Assembly (NCBI GenBank): GCA_012842085.1
Contig: DUTM01000006.1
Span: 1 to 64,000, forward strand
Direction of reading: 5' to 3'
Source of the DNA: Mycobacteriales bacterium
GTDB taxonomy: Bacteria; Actinomycetota; Actinomycetes; Mycobacteriales; Mycobacteriaceae
DNA: 64,000 nt
In this document: positions 28,353 through 38,346 of the stretch, piece after piece
How the letters are laid out: each line of letters opens with the position of its first letter
Position numbering within the stretch: position 1 is the first letter of the stretch
Notes under the pieces: generated by a model
Databases searched by the model: none
Told to the model about the DNA's origin: nothing
Seen by the model: only the letters and a program-made list of their open reading frames with translations
Program-made: the position numbers and the translations under genes

Positions 28353-28385
28353 ATCACGGAAAAGAGTATGCTACTTTTTCGTGAT
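28353..28385 (+). promoter_or_regulatory. Inverted repeat enclosing the ribosome site and start codon of the APC permease
   Basis: ATCACGGAAAAG (28353-28364) pairs with CTTTTTCGTGAT (28374-28385) with one mismatch and a nine-base loop. The left arm and loop contain the GGAAAAGAG ribosome-site-like stretch and the right arm contains the GTG start at 28381. Folded RNA would hide both. It could also be a DNA operator. Confidence 0.45.
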
Positions 28386-30351
28386 AAAAACTTCACCGGA
28401 AAATAGCTCTAAAACCCGCTGTTTCCGCCAGAGTATTGCACACTGGTTCGTCGCAGATACGCAACACGAACCCGCTACTCTACAGGGTCCGCACGGTCGT
28501 GTATCGCATGATGCGCACCGTCACCCCTGGTATAAGGTCATGTGTCTATCGGGTGTCGATTACTTCTCCACCCTCGGCTACCAACCCGGTATTGCCGCCT
28601 TAGCAGCAGGCGCCCTCGCGCCACTCGCCACCATTGTGCTGATTCTCCTCACCCTGTTGGGTGCCCTTCCTATCTATCGCCGAGTAGCGAAAGAGGCACC
28701 CCTCGGGACGGGCTCCATCGGGATGCTAGAAAAACTTCTACCTCGGTGGGGCGGCAAAATCCTGGTGCTTATCCTGCTTGGATTCTGTGCCACCGACTAC
28801 CTCATCACCATGACCTTGTCGGCCTCTGACGCCACTGCCCACATTCTGGAAAACCCCTACACCCCAAGTATCTTTACAGGCCACAACGTCATCATTACGG
28901 TCAGCATGTTGGTGCTTTTGACAATCGTTTTCTTGAATGGTTTCGGGGAAGCAATCCGCATCTCAGTGGTGCTCGTAGTCGCATTTCTCACACTCAACAC
29001 GGTGGTGCTGGGCGCCGGCTTCTACCAGATCATCCAGCAACCAGAAGTGGTGGTGGCCTGGCAGAATCTGCTTATTTCGCAGCATTCGAACCCACTCGCC
29101 ATGGTGGCTATTTCCCTAGTGGTGTTTCCCAAATTGGCACTGGGCATGTCCGGATTCGAAACCGGGGTAGTGGTTATGCCACAAATCAAGGGAGGGGAAG
29201 GTACCCGCGCCGAACGCATCGCCCAACGGGTGCGGGGAGTCCGCAAAATGCTGACAGTCTCCGCCCTCACCATGAGTGCTTTTCTGCTCTGTTCCAGCAT
29301 CGTCACCACCCTGCTTATCCCGGCAGCAGAATTTGCGGAAAGAGGACGAGCCAACGGACGTGCCCTCGCCTTCATTGCACACGAATACCTCGGCAATAGT
29401 TTCGGAACTATCTACGACATCGCCACCATCCTTATCCTCTGGTTTGCCGGAGCTTCCGCGATGGCTGGGCTGCTCAATATTGTGCCGCGTTACCTACCGC
29501 GTTACGGAATGGCCCCTGAGTGGGCAGCACACACCCGACCCCTCGCGCTAGTTTTCGGCATCATCGCCATGTTTGTGGTGTGGATTTTCAAAGCTGATGT
29601 AGACCATCAGGGTGCCGCCTATGCCACCGGGGTGTTGGTACTAATTACTTCAGCTAGCTTCGCAGTCGCACTTGTTTATTGGCGGGAACACCACAAAACC
29701 AAATGTTTTGCGGCATCCCTGGTCACTGTCATTTTTATCTATACCACCATCGTTAATATTTTTGAACGCCCCGAAGGTGCGCAGATAGCCGCGATCTTCA
29801 CCGTCACCATCATTGTCATCTCCTTCGTCTCCCGGTTCCACCGCGCCTACGAACTGCGTGTGCAAGATATCGTCTTTGACGAGGAAGCCCGCAAAGTGCT
29901 GAAAGCTGCCAAACGCCGCAACCACCTGGCAATCGTTGCGCACGAACCGCACTTTTTTGAGGATGACGAATACACTCTCAAAGAAAATGTGCAGCGCAGC
30001 ATCTCTCGCATTGCTGAGAATGTGCCGGTGGTCTTCCTGGAGGTCAATGTGAAAGACGCCTCCGATTTTGATTCACTCCTGGAAGTGCACGGCAGAACAC
30101 GCGGCAAACATAGGGTGCTGTGGGTGGATGCGCCAGGTGTACCCAACGCTATTGCCGCTATTTTGCTCTATATCAGGGACGTGACGGGAGTAGTTCCCGA
30201 TATTTACTTCGAGTGGACGGAAGCCAACCCCACCAAGTCACTGCTGCGTTTCCTCTTCTTTGGGCAAGGGGAAGTGGCGACGGTGACGCATGAAGTGTTG
30301 CGCCGGGCGGAGGCGGATAGAAGCCAGCGCCCGACCGTTCATATCGGCTAA
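28381..30351 (+). CDS. APC-superfamily permease with cytoplasmic C-terminal domain
   Basis: A 656-residue transporter: a 50-residue hydrophilic head, about 12 membrane helices from residue 51 (MCLSGVDYFSTLGYQPG, the unwound substrate helix) to about 490, and a soluble C-terminal domain of about 160 residues beginning with AKRRNHLAIVAHEPHFF. The arrangement is like KimA-type potassium importers and related amino acid permeases, but the substrate is not readable. The GTG start follows GGAAAAGAG by 14 bases; a later start near residue 51 would delete only the head. The start codon lies inside an inverted repeat. Upstream sequence is very AT-rich. Confidence 0.8.
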   Translation: MIKTSPENSSKTRCFRQSIAHWFVADTQHEPATLQGPHGRVSHDAHRHPWYKVMCLSGVDYFSTLGYQPGIAALAAGALAPLATIVLILLTLLGALPIYRRVAKEAPLGTGSIGMLEKLLPRWGGKILVLILLGFCATDYLITMTLSASDATAHILENPYTPSIFTGHNVIITVSMLVLLTIVFLNGFGEAIRISVVLVVAFLTLNTVVLGAGFYQIIQQPEVVVAWQNLLISQHSNPLAMVAISLVVFPKLALGMSGFETGVVVMPQIKGGEGTRAERIAQRVRGVRKMLTVSALTMSAFLLCSSIVTTLLIPAAEFAERGRANGRALAFIAHEYLGNSFGTIYDIATILILWFAGASAMAGLLNIVPRYLPRYGMAPEWAAHTRPLALVFGIIAMFVVWIFKADVDHQGAAYATGVLVLITSASFAVALVYWREHHKTKCFAASLVTVIFIYTTIVNIFERPEGAQIAAIFTVTIIVISFVSRFHRAYELRVQDIVFDEEARKVLKAAKRRNHLAIVAHEPHFFEDDEYTLKENVQRSISRIAENVPVVFLEVNVKDASDFDSLLEVHGRTRGKHRVLWVDAPGVPNAIAAILLYIRDVTGVVPDIYFEWTEANPTKSLLRFLFFGQGEVATVTHEVLRRAEADRSQRPTVHIG

Positions 30352-30390
30352 AAAGGAGTCGTAGCTGGCAGGCAGGTGTTGCGGTCGAGG

Positions 30391-30915
30391 TTACTGGAGT
30401 TGCCCGGGACCAAAACCGTCACAGCTGCGCATGCGAAGTTCTTTAGCGTAGCTGCGGGGTGCCCCGGCGGCTTCAGCGGAGTCCGCCAAAATACCTAAAT
30501 AGTGTGCAGAAGGCAGGCCACCTTCGTAGGCATCCAGTACGTAAAACCACACCATGACAGATTTTTCGAGGACCGGAGCATCCGCGTCGGTGTATTCGAG
30601 TGAGCCCGGACGTTGCGGGCTGGTGATGCGGGCATTTACGCGGGTGTGGATCTTGCGGTGTGAAACCAGTTCATCGCCTTCCCATTGGTCGAGGGAAGGC
30701 TCATCATGTTCGGGGACATCATAGAGCGCAACGAAAACCCGACTATTGGGGTCTTCCACGACTGTTGCTAGGGCCCCCTCCCATCCGAGGTCTGCTCCGG
30801 CGAAGGTAAGGCGCCAGCCTTCTAACCATGCTGTTCCCACGAGTGGAGAATGGGGTGCATGGCGGCGCATTCGGTCGGGGTCCATGTTGGTCCCATAAGC
30901 AGCATAGAGTGGCAT
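30391..30915 (-). CDS. Gamma-glutamylcyclotransferase-like (AIG2-type) protein
   Basis: A 174-residue protein beginning with the family signature MPLYAAYGTNMDPDRM, the glycine-rich substrate loop, followed by LVGTAWLEGWRLTF and ATVVEDPNSRVFVALYDV. The family cleaves gamma-glutamyl or related amides to 5-oxoproline; the acid/base Glu is likely the one in LDQWEGDE. The ATG at 30915 is preferred over the open-frame start at 30954 because the family begins here and AAGG lies just upstream. It follows glpK on the same strand after a hairpin. Confidence 0.72.
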   Translation of the reverse strand: MPLYAAYGTNMDPDRMRRHAPHSPLVGTAWLEGWRLTFAGADLGWEGALATVVEDPNSRVFVALYDVPEHDEPSLDQWEGDELVSHRKIHTRVNARITSPQRPGSLEYTDADAPVLEKSVMVWFYVLDAYEGGLPSAHYLGILADSAEAAGAPRSYAKELRMRSCDGFGPGQLQ

Positions 30916-30933
30916 ACCTTGAGAATATCGTGA

Positions 30934-30981
30934 GAGGCGCCTTCCGGCCACCACTTTTGTGCGATTGCCGAAAGACGCCTC
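30934..30981 (-). terminator. Hairpin after glpK
   Basis: GAGGCGCCTTCCGG and CCGAAAGACGCCTC form a 14-position stem with two wobble or mismatch pairs and a 20-base loop, between the glpK stop (30998) and the following gene. It lacks a strong T run. Confidence 0.5.
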
Positions 30982-30997
30982 TGCGATTTAAGAAAAA

Positions 30998-32518
30998 TTA
31001 GGCCCAGTTGAGGGAGCGCTCAACCGCCTTATTCCAGTTGTGGAAAAGGTTTTCGCGTTCTGCTTCATCCATCTTCGGGGTCCACATTTCACTGGGAACC
31101 CAGTTGGAACGGATTTCGTCGGTGGACGACCAGAACCGCACCGCAAGGCCAGCAGCATAGGCGGCGCCAAGGGCGGCATTCTGGCGCAATTGGCCACGCA
31201 CCACTGGGCAGCCCAACATGTCGGCTTGGAACTGCATGAGGAGATCGTTCTCCGTCATACCGCCGTCCACCTTCACACTCTTCAACTGCACATCTGCGTT
31301 GTTGCGCATAGCGTCAGCGACTTCGCGAGTTTGGTAGGCAGTAGCTTCCAGGGCGGCACGTGCAATGTGGTGACGGTTCGCATAGCGGGTGAGGCCGACG
31401 ATGGTGCCGCGGGCGTCTTCGCGCCACCGGGGTGCCATGATGCCTGAGAATGCGGGGACGAAGTAGACGCCACCGTTATCCTCTACTTCTGCCGCCAGTT
31501 TCTCGATGTCATCAGACTGGTTGAAGAATCCCATATTGTCCCGCAGCCAGCGGACAGCCAGGCCGGTAACGGCGATGGAGCCCTCGAGAGCATAGACGGG
31601 GTCCCCTTCATCGAGCCGGTAGAAGACGGTTGAAATAATGCCCTCAGTGGTTTTGGCGCGCTTGTTTCCTACGTTCAGCAAAAGAGAGTTGCCGGTGCCA
31701 TAGGATACTTTCGCTTCGCCGGGGGAGAGGCAGGCTTGTCCAAAGGCAGCTGCCTGCTGGTCACCCAAAACACCTGAAATGGGGACACCGGGGAGCGGTC
31801 CGCGGCGGCGCACATGCCCCATGACTTGTGAAGAGGATTTAATGCGGGGCAGGATACTGGCTGGAATGTCGAAAGCCTGGCACATTTCTGGGTCCCAGCT
31901 GCAGCTATCCAAATTCATCAGCATGGTGCGGGAAGCGTTGGAAACGTCGGTGACGTGCTTGGCCGGACCATCCACGGATCCTTTAGCACCACCGGTGAGG
32001 TTCCAGATGAGCCACGTGTCCATCGTTCCGAAGAGGAGTTCGCCCTTGTCGGCCTTTTCGCGGGCACCCGGGATATTGTTGAGCATCCATTTGATGCGGG
32101 GTGCGGCAAAGTAGTTGGTGGGGGGAAGTCCAGTAACTTCGGTGATGCGGTCGGCACCCACCTTTTCGACGACTTCCGCAAGAATGTTTTCCGACCGAGT
32201 GTCCTGCCAAACGATAGCGTTGCAGATAGGTTCGCCGGTGGTTTTGTCCCACAGGACGGCGGTTTCACGCTGGTTGGTAATGCCGAGTGCAGCGACATCG
32301 TTGGAGGTTATTTCGAGGATCGCAAGCGCTTCTGCGAGGGTGAGACGAGCATTCTTCCAAATTTCCATGGGATCGTGCTCGACCCTGCCAGGAGCCGGGA
32401 GAATCTGGCGATGGTCACGCTCAGTGGTGACAATCAGCTTGCCGTCGTGATCAAACACGCTGCAGTGTGTAAACACAGTGTCTTGATCAAGGGCAATAAC
32501 ATAGCGAGAGCTGGGCAT
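30998..32518 (-). CDS. glpK: Glycerol kinase-type FGGY carbohydrate kinase, altered phosphate-1 motif
   Basis: A 506-residue FGGY kinase that aligns with GlpK throughout: GITNQRETAVLWD (glycerol-contacting Arg-Glu), IVWQDTRSENI, GDQQAAAFGQ, SYGTGNSLLLN, YALEGSIAVTGLAVRWL and VDGGMTENDLLMQF. GlpK phosphorylates glycerol to glycerol-3-phosphate, which GlpD (encoded at 43186-44748) then oxidises. The N-terminal phosphate-1 loop is unusual: canonical DQGTTS-x-R reads DQDTVFTH here (residues 11-18), losing the Gly and Arg that contact ATP in E. coli GlpK. The strip is in frame with good flanks, so this is not a frameshift. It may have weak or altered activity. AAGGAG precedes the ATG. Confidence 0.85.
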   Translation of the reverse strand: MPSSRYVIALDQDTVFTHCSVFDHDGKLIVTTERDHRQILPAPGRVEHDPMEIWKNARLTLAEALAILEITSNDVAALGITNQRETAVLWDKTTGEPICNAIVWQDTRSENILAEVVEKVGADRITEVTGLPPTNYFAAPRIKWMLNNIPGAREKADKGELLFGTMDTWLIWNLTGGAKGSVDGPAKHVTDVSNASRTMLMNLDSCSWDPEMCQAFDIPASILPRIKSSSQVMGHVRRRGPLPGVPISGVLGDQQAAAFGQACLSPGEAKVSYGTGNSLLLNVGNKRAKTTEGIISTVFYRLDEGDPVYALEGSIAVTGLAVRWLRDNMGFFNQSDDIEKLAAEVEDNGGVYFVPAFSGIMAPRWREDARGTIVGLTRYANRHHIARAALEATAYQTREVADAMRNNADVQLKSVKVDGGMTENDLLMQFQADMLGCPVVRGQLRQNAALGAAYAAGLAVRFWSSTDEIRSNWVPSEMWTPKMDEAERENLFHNWNKAVERSLNWA

Positions 32519-32597
32519 GTAATGCTCCTTTATAGGCGTAGGTTTGTATCCAATATAGCTGAACAGAGGGCGTTTTCCGAGAAGTTATCGCAACAGA

Positions 32598-32650
32598 AAA
32601 CTCTCTACCTAACCAGTGTGTAAAGCAGTAACGCTGGTGGTAGAGAGTTT
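32598..32650 (-). terminator. Long hairpin downstream of the carboxylase operon
   Basis: AAACTCTCTACC and GGTAGAGAGTTT form a 12-bp stem, extended inside by ACCAG/CTGGT after a two-base bulge, with a 17-base loop. It lies between the accA3 stop (32725) and glpK start (32518), both on the minus strand. Confidence 0.7.
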
Positions 32651-32724
32651 CTTAGCGGGCTTTCTGAGGTTTTAGTACAGGCATTTAGCTGCTTCGGATT
32701 TGGCAACTATAAACCGATGTTTAC

Positions 32725-34515
<1,791 letters not shown>

Positions 34516-34617
34516 TCTCTTCTCCTGTGACTATTCGGTTGGCTATCCGATCGTGTGCCAGTTTTCCGGCGACACTGCAAATAACGTTTTCAGTTTACGC
34601 CTTTTGCTGATCGAACA

Positions 34618-35532
34618 CTAACGACGTGCGTGAAGTTGGGGACGCGGGGGTTTCTTTCCGGGGCGGGCACCGCGCACGATGGGCATCCGCATGGAGTTGC
34701 CCCACTCCAGCCAGGATCCGTCATAGTTAAAGACATTGTCGTATCCCAGCAAATAGGTCAGTATGAACCAGGTGTGGCTAGCGCGTTCACCATTTTCACA
34801 GTAGGTGACAACATCGTAGCGCGTGTCGATTTCGCGCAGTAACCCATAGTTTTCTTCCAGGGTCTTACGGGAGCGAAAACGACTATCGGGACCGATTGCT
34901 TGGTCCCAAGGAATGTTATGGGCGGTAGGAATATGGCCATAGCGGCTGGTAACCAGCCCTTGTGAGCGATCCATTTCGCCCCGGTAATGGTTTTCGTCCC
35001 GGACATCCAGCACCAATGCCCGGCCCAGCAGCTCAAGCACATCAAGCTGGTAGACCCGCAGGTACTTGTCTTTCCGTTCCAGTAATGGGTAATCGGAGGG
35101 CGGGTAGTCGCGTACTGCGAAGCTGGAGGGACGTTCCTCCATGAACCAAGCATCGCGGCCACCGTCCAGGAGGCGCACATCTGCGTGGCCGAAGAGAGTA
35201 AACACCCAGGCGGCATGGGCAGCCCAGCGGTTGCCTTTATCCCCATAAAGAACAATGGTGTCGCCTTGGCGTACACCCAGGTGGCGCATCAAGGTTGCGA
35301 ACTGGTGTCCGTTCACAACGTCGTGGGTGATGGGATCGAAAAGGTCCTGTTGCCAATCGATACGGAGAGCTCCCGGGATGTGGCCAATGTCGTAGAGCAA
35401 GCTATCCGCATTGCATTCGAAGATGCGAAGGCTCGGGTAATCGAGATGTTCCGCTAGCCATTCTGTAGATACCAGGCGTTCCGGATGGGAGTAATCCTGG
35501 AAGCGGGGATTCGGGTCGAAAGGGGCGGCCAC
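34618..35532 (-). CDS. sseA: Thiosulfate sulfurtransferase (rhodanese), SseA type
   Basis: A 304-residue tandem rhodanese. The N-terminal domain (about 20-140) is the inactive one; the C-terminal domain carries the active-site Cys in VTYCENGERASHTWF near residue 245. DGGRDAW and LDVRDENHYRGE are typical. It transfers sulfane sulfur; its conserved place in the carboxylase cluster (Rv3283) is unexplained. GTG start with GGAGG upstream. Confidence 0.9.
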   Translation of the reverse strand: MAAPFDPNPRFQDYSHPERLVSTEWLAEHLDYPSLRIFECNADSLLYDIGHIPGALRIDWQQDLFDPITHDVVNGHQFATLMRHLGVRQGDTIVLYGDKGNRWAAHAAWVFTLFGHADVRLLDGGRDAWFMEERPSSFAVRDYPPSDYPLLERKDKYLRVYQLDVLELLGRALVLDVRDENHYRGEMDRSQGLVTSRYGHIPTAHNIPWDQAIGPDSRFRSRKTLEENYGLLREIDTRYDVVTYCENGERASHTWFILTYLLGYDNVFNYDGSWLEWGNSMRMPIVRGARPGKKPPRPQLHARR

Positions 35533-35574
35533 TTTTTCCTCCGTTGAAAGTGATCAGACCAACCAGGGGAAAAG

Positions 35575-35799
35575 TTATCCCTTTAGGTTGATATAAGCGG
35601 TGGGAGCAAATGCATGTACTGGGTCGAACTGTCGCGAAGCATCTCCCCAGTTGTTGCGCGCGTTAGTAACGTACGGCATGGTGTCGGTGTTGGCTTCGTG
35701 AGCAAGTGTGCTGAGAGCTTTGTCAATAGCTGCGATGTCCGCATCCGAGGGGTTACCTTTAACGACGCTAAAACGCTGTTCGTGTTCGGAGGTCATCAT
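35575..35799 (-). CDS. accE: Acyl-CoA carboxylase epsilon subunit AccE
   Basis: A 74-residue small subunit that stabilises the AccA3-AccD complexes of mycolata. The N-terminal half is a helix (DADIAAIDKALSTLA) and the C-terminal half ends with NNWGDASRQFDPVHAFAPTAY, the family W...FDP...P pattern. It starts with two consecutive Met codons after GAAGG. Here it follows maf, whereas in M. tuberculosis and C. glutamicum accE precedes maf. No other function fits a gene of this size here. Confidence 0.88.
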   Translation of the reverse strand: MMTSEHEQRFSVVKGNPSDADIAAIDKALSTLAHEANTDTMPYVTNARNNWGDASRQFDPVHAFAPTAYINLKG

Positions 35800-35882
35800 G
35801 CACCTTCAGGGTTGTTTGGGGAGGAGACCGATTGTGTAGATCGGCAGGACTCTCTCCAGTTTAGTGATCAAATCGGGAAATT

Positions 35883-36575
35883 CTAATTTACTTGTTGGTC
35901 GTCGCCCATCTCGGGAGCAATATTCCACAGTTCTGTTGCGGCGACCCCCAGTTCGGCGGCCAGCCTGCGCACCGTGGGCAAACTGAGTCCAATGACGTTG
36001 GAGGGGTCACCTTCAATGCGGTCAATAAACCAGCCGCCCAGCGCCTCCAACGTGAAGCCACCTGCGCAGTAGAGCGGTTCCCCAGTGCGCGCGTAGCGTT
36101 CAATATCGCGATCGTCGGGAGTCCCGAAAAACAGCTTGGTGGAACTTACTGCTTCCGCATGCGGGTAGTTGGATGACTGTGCGCCATGCTCTTCAACTAC
36201 GCCTGCAGTGACCCGAATCAGGGTATGTCCAGTGATGAGTTGGGCGGTGGTTCCCCGCACCTTTTGCCAGTGTTTAATGGTGTTGGTGACGGTTAACGGT
36301 TTGCCAATAAGGTCCCCCGATTCCGTCAACAGCATCGAATCGGAGCCGATGACGAGGGCATCTGCTGCTGCCTTCGGGTGTTCTGTGGGGAGGCGACCAG
36401 CAACGTTGCGGGCTTTGCAACGCGCAAGTTCTTGCACTAGTTCGGGGCCTGCTGGGAGGGAATCTTTAAGTTTGTCCTCATCGGCAGTGGAGACAACCAC
36501 CAGCGGTTCGATGCCACCGGAGCGCAAAATCGACAGCCGCGACGGCGACGCCGAACCTAGCACAACGGTGGTCAT
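35883..36575 (-). CDS. maf: Maf-family nucleoside triphosphate pyrophosphatase
   Basis: A 230-residue Maf protein, removing non-canonical or noncoding nucleotides (dTTP/UTP-type) from the pool. The signatures are LGSASPSRLSILRSGG at the N-terminus, KARNVAGRL, VIGSDSMLL with the metal/catalytic Asp, and the late TGEPLYCAGGFTLEALGGWFID. It lies inside the carboxylase cluster as Rv3282 does in M. tuberculosis. Confidence 0.92.
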   Translation of the reverse strand: MTTVVLGSASPSRLSILRSGGIEPLVVVSTADEDKLKDSLPAGPELVQELARCKARNVAGRLPTEHPKAAADALVIGSDSMLLTESGDLIGKPLTVTNTIKHWQKVRGTTAQLITGHTLIRVTAGVVEEHGAQSSNYPHAEAVSSTKLFFGTPDDRDIERYARTGEPLYCAGGFTLEALGGWFIDRIEGDPSNVIGLSLPTVRRLAAELGVAATELWNIAPEMGDDQQVN

Positions 36576-36602
36576 AGCGAACAGAGTTGGTTACCGAGTC
36601 GA

Positions 36603-38207
36603 TTACAGCGGAATATTGCCGTGGCGCTTCGGGTGAGCCGGAACGACCTTACGCTCCAACAGACGCAGCGCGATCGCAATCTCGCCCCGAGTGTGGGATG
36701 GGGTGATCACAGAATCCACGAAGCCGCGTTCCGCCGCAACATAGGGGTTCACAACTTGGTCGTTGTACTGTTCCGCAAACTTCTCAGCCAGGGCAGCAAC
36801 ATCTTCGCCCTTCTCTTCCGCCTCGGCAAGTTCCTTACGGTAGAGCACCTTGACGGCATTGTCTGCCTCATCAACAGCAATCTGAGCAGTTGGCCACGCC
36901 AGGTTGATATCGATACCAAGATGCTTGGAGCCCATAGCGTTGTAGGCCTCGCCGAAGGCTTTCCGAACCACCACGGTCACTTTGCCGACGGTGGACTCAG
37001 CGTAAGCGTAGAAGAGTTTGGCGCAGGAACGAACCGAACCAGCGAGTTCTTCCTCCACGGAGGGAAGGAATCCTGGAACATCCACAAAGGTAACGATAGG
37101 AACGTTAAACGCATCGCAGGTGCGGATGAAGCGGGCAGCCTTCTCCGAGGCAGCCGCGTTGAGTGCACCAGCCATTACTTGCGGCTGGTTGGCGACAACA
37201 CCTACGGAGCGTCCCTCAATGCGGGCGAAGCCAGTGAGGATATTGTCGGCGCGGCCGTGCTGCACCTCTAGGAAGGAATCCTTGTCGATGACGCGGGACA
37301 CAATCTCCCGCATATCGTAAACAGCGGAGTCTGAGTCCGGAATGATGGTGTCGAGCTCCAGGTCGCGTGGCAGTGGGTGGGAGCCAGGAGCGCCTGCGAT
37401 CTTGTCTGCGGGAGTCTTGGGTGCTTCCGCCCGGTTGTTGCTGGGGAGGAAAGCTAGCAGCTCCTGCGCATAGGCAATGGCGTCGGCTTCGTCTTCTGCG
37501 GCGTAGTGGCAGATACCGGTCTGGGCGACCTGAGTTTCTGCACCACCAAGTTTCTCCTCGCTCAGATCGCCGGCGCGTTCTGCGATCTTGGCGGGGGTGC
37601 CGAAGAGCAGGTGGGACTGGTCCTTCACCATGATGACGAAGTCCTGCAGAGCAGAAATGAAGGTGTTTCCGCCGGAGCATTCGCCCATCACAATAGAAAT
37701 CTGCGGGATGAGGCCGGAGGCTTCCACCAGGCGGCGGAAAATCTCGCCATAGTGTGCGAGCGAGTTCACGCCCTCCTGCAGGCGCGCCCCGTCACCATCC
37801 AAAATGGTGACCAGCGGCCGGCCGGTCTTAATGGCAAGTTCAATGATCTTTTCGATTTTTTCGCCGGTAACTTCACCGAATGTGCCACCCATGACGGTGG
37901 AGTCGGCAGAAAAGGCACAAACGGAACGTCCATCGACGGTGCCATAGCCGGTGACGACTCCATCCCCGACGGGCTTAAAAGCAGCCAGTTCGTAAGCATG
38001 GGAGCGGCTCTTTGCGAGAGCGTCAGTCTCGACGAAAGACCCCTCGTCCATGAGAGCCATAATGCGTTCGCGCGCAGTGTTGCGGCCCGCTTCGTGAACC
38101 TTATCGATGCTGTCTTGCCCCACCGGAGCCTGGGCTTCTGCCATGCGGCGACGGAGCTCGTTCAGCTTGCCTTCAGTGGTGTGAATACTAGGTGCGCCAT
38201 TAGTCAT
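36603..38207 (-). CDS. accD: Acyl-CoA carboxylase carboxyltransferase subunit AccD, with diverged active-site motifs
   Basis: Transfers CO2 from carboxybiotin to an acyl-CoA. The overall CT fold is intact, with N- and C-terminal crotonase-like halves and the family end RHGNIPL. However, conserved catalytic glycines of PccB/AccD5 proteins are changed: SGGARIQEG reads GDGARLQEG, GPCAGGAVYSPA reads GECSGGNTFISA, KAFGGAY reads KAFGEAY, and MGAxGAV reads DEADNAV. These include both oxyanion-hole regions of the family. It may be a regulatory or substrate-selecting subunit in a mixed complex such as the AccD2/AccD3 long-chain acyl-CoA carboxylase of Corynebacterium. Start at the ATG at 38207 is preferred over TTG 38225; the 534-residue length is normal. 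Confidence 0.85.
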   Translation of the reverse strand: MTNGAPSIHTTEGKLNELRRRMAEAQAPVGQDSIDKVHEAGRNTARERIMALMDEGSFVETDALAKSRSHAYELAAFKPVGDGVVTGYGTVDGRSVCAFSADSTVMGGTFGEVTGEKIEKIIELAIKTGRPLVTILDGDGARLQEGVNSLAHYGEIFRRLVEASGLIPQISIVMGECSGGNTFISALQDFVIMVKDQSHLLFGTPAKIAERAGDLSEEKLGGAETQVAQTGICHYAAEDEADAIAYAQELLAFLPSNNRAEAPKTPADKIAGAPGSHPLPRDLELDTIIPDSDSAVYDMREIVSRVIDKDSFLEVQHGRADNILTGFARIEGRSVGVVANQPQVMAGALNAAASEKAARFIRTCDAFNVPIVTFVDVPGFLPSVEEELAGSVRSCAKLFYAYAESTVGKVTVVVRKAFGEAYNAMGSKHLGIDINLAWPTAQIAVDEADNAVKVLYRKELAEAEEKGEDVAALAEKFAEQYNDQVVNPYVAAERGFVDSVITPSHTRGEIAIALRLLERKVVPAHPKRHGNIPL

Positions 38208-38346
38208 GAACATTACTTTACTCAAAGCAACCCAAAACGCGATAAGCGAGCATGGGTAGAATAGTGGAAAAGTGCCAAAGAGACCCCAAAACCACGGTTA
38301 TTGGGCCATATCTGTACGCGTTTCCCGCCGGTAAAGGAATCTTCAC

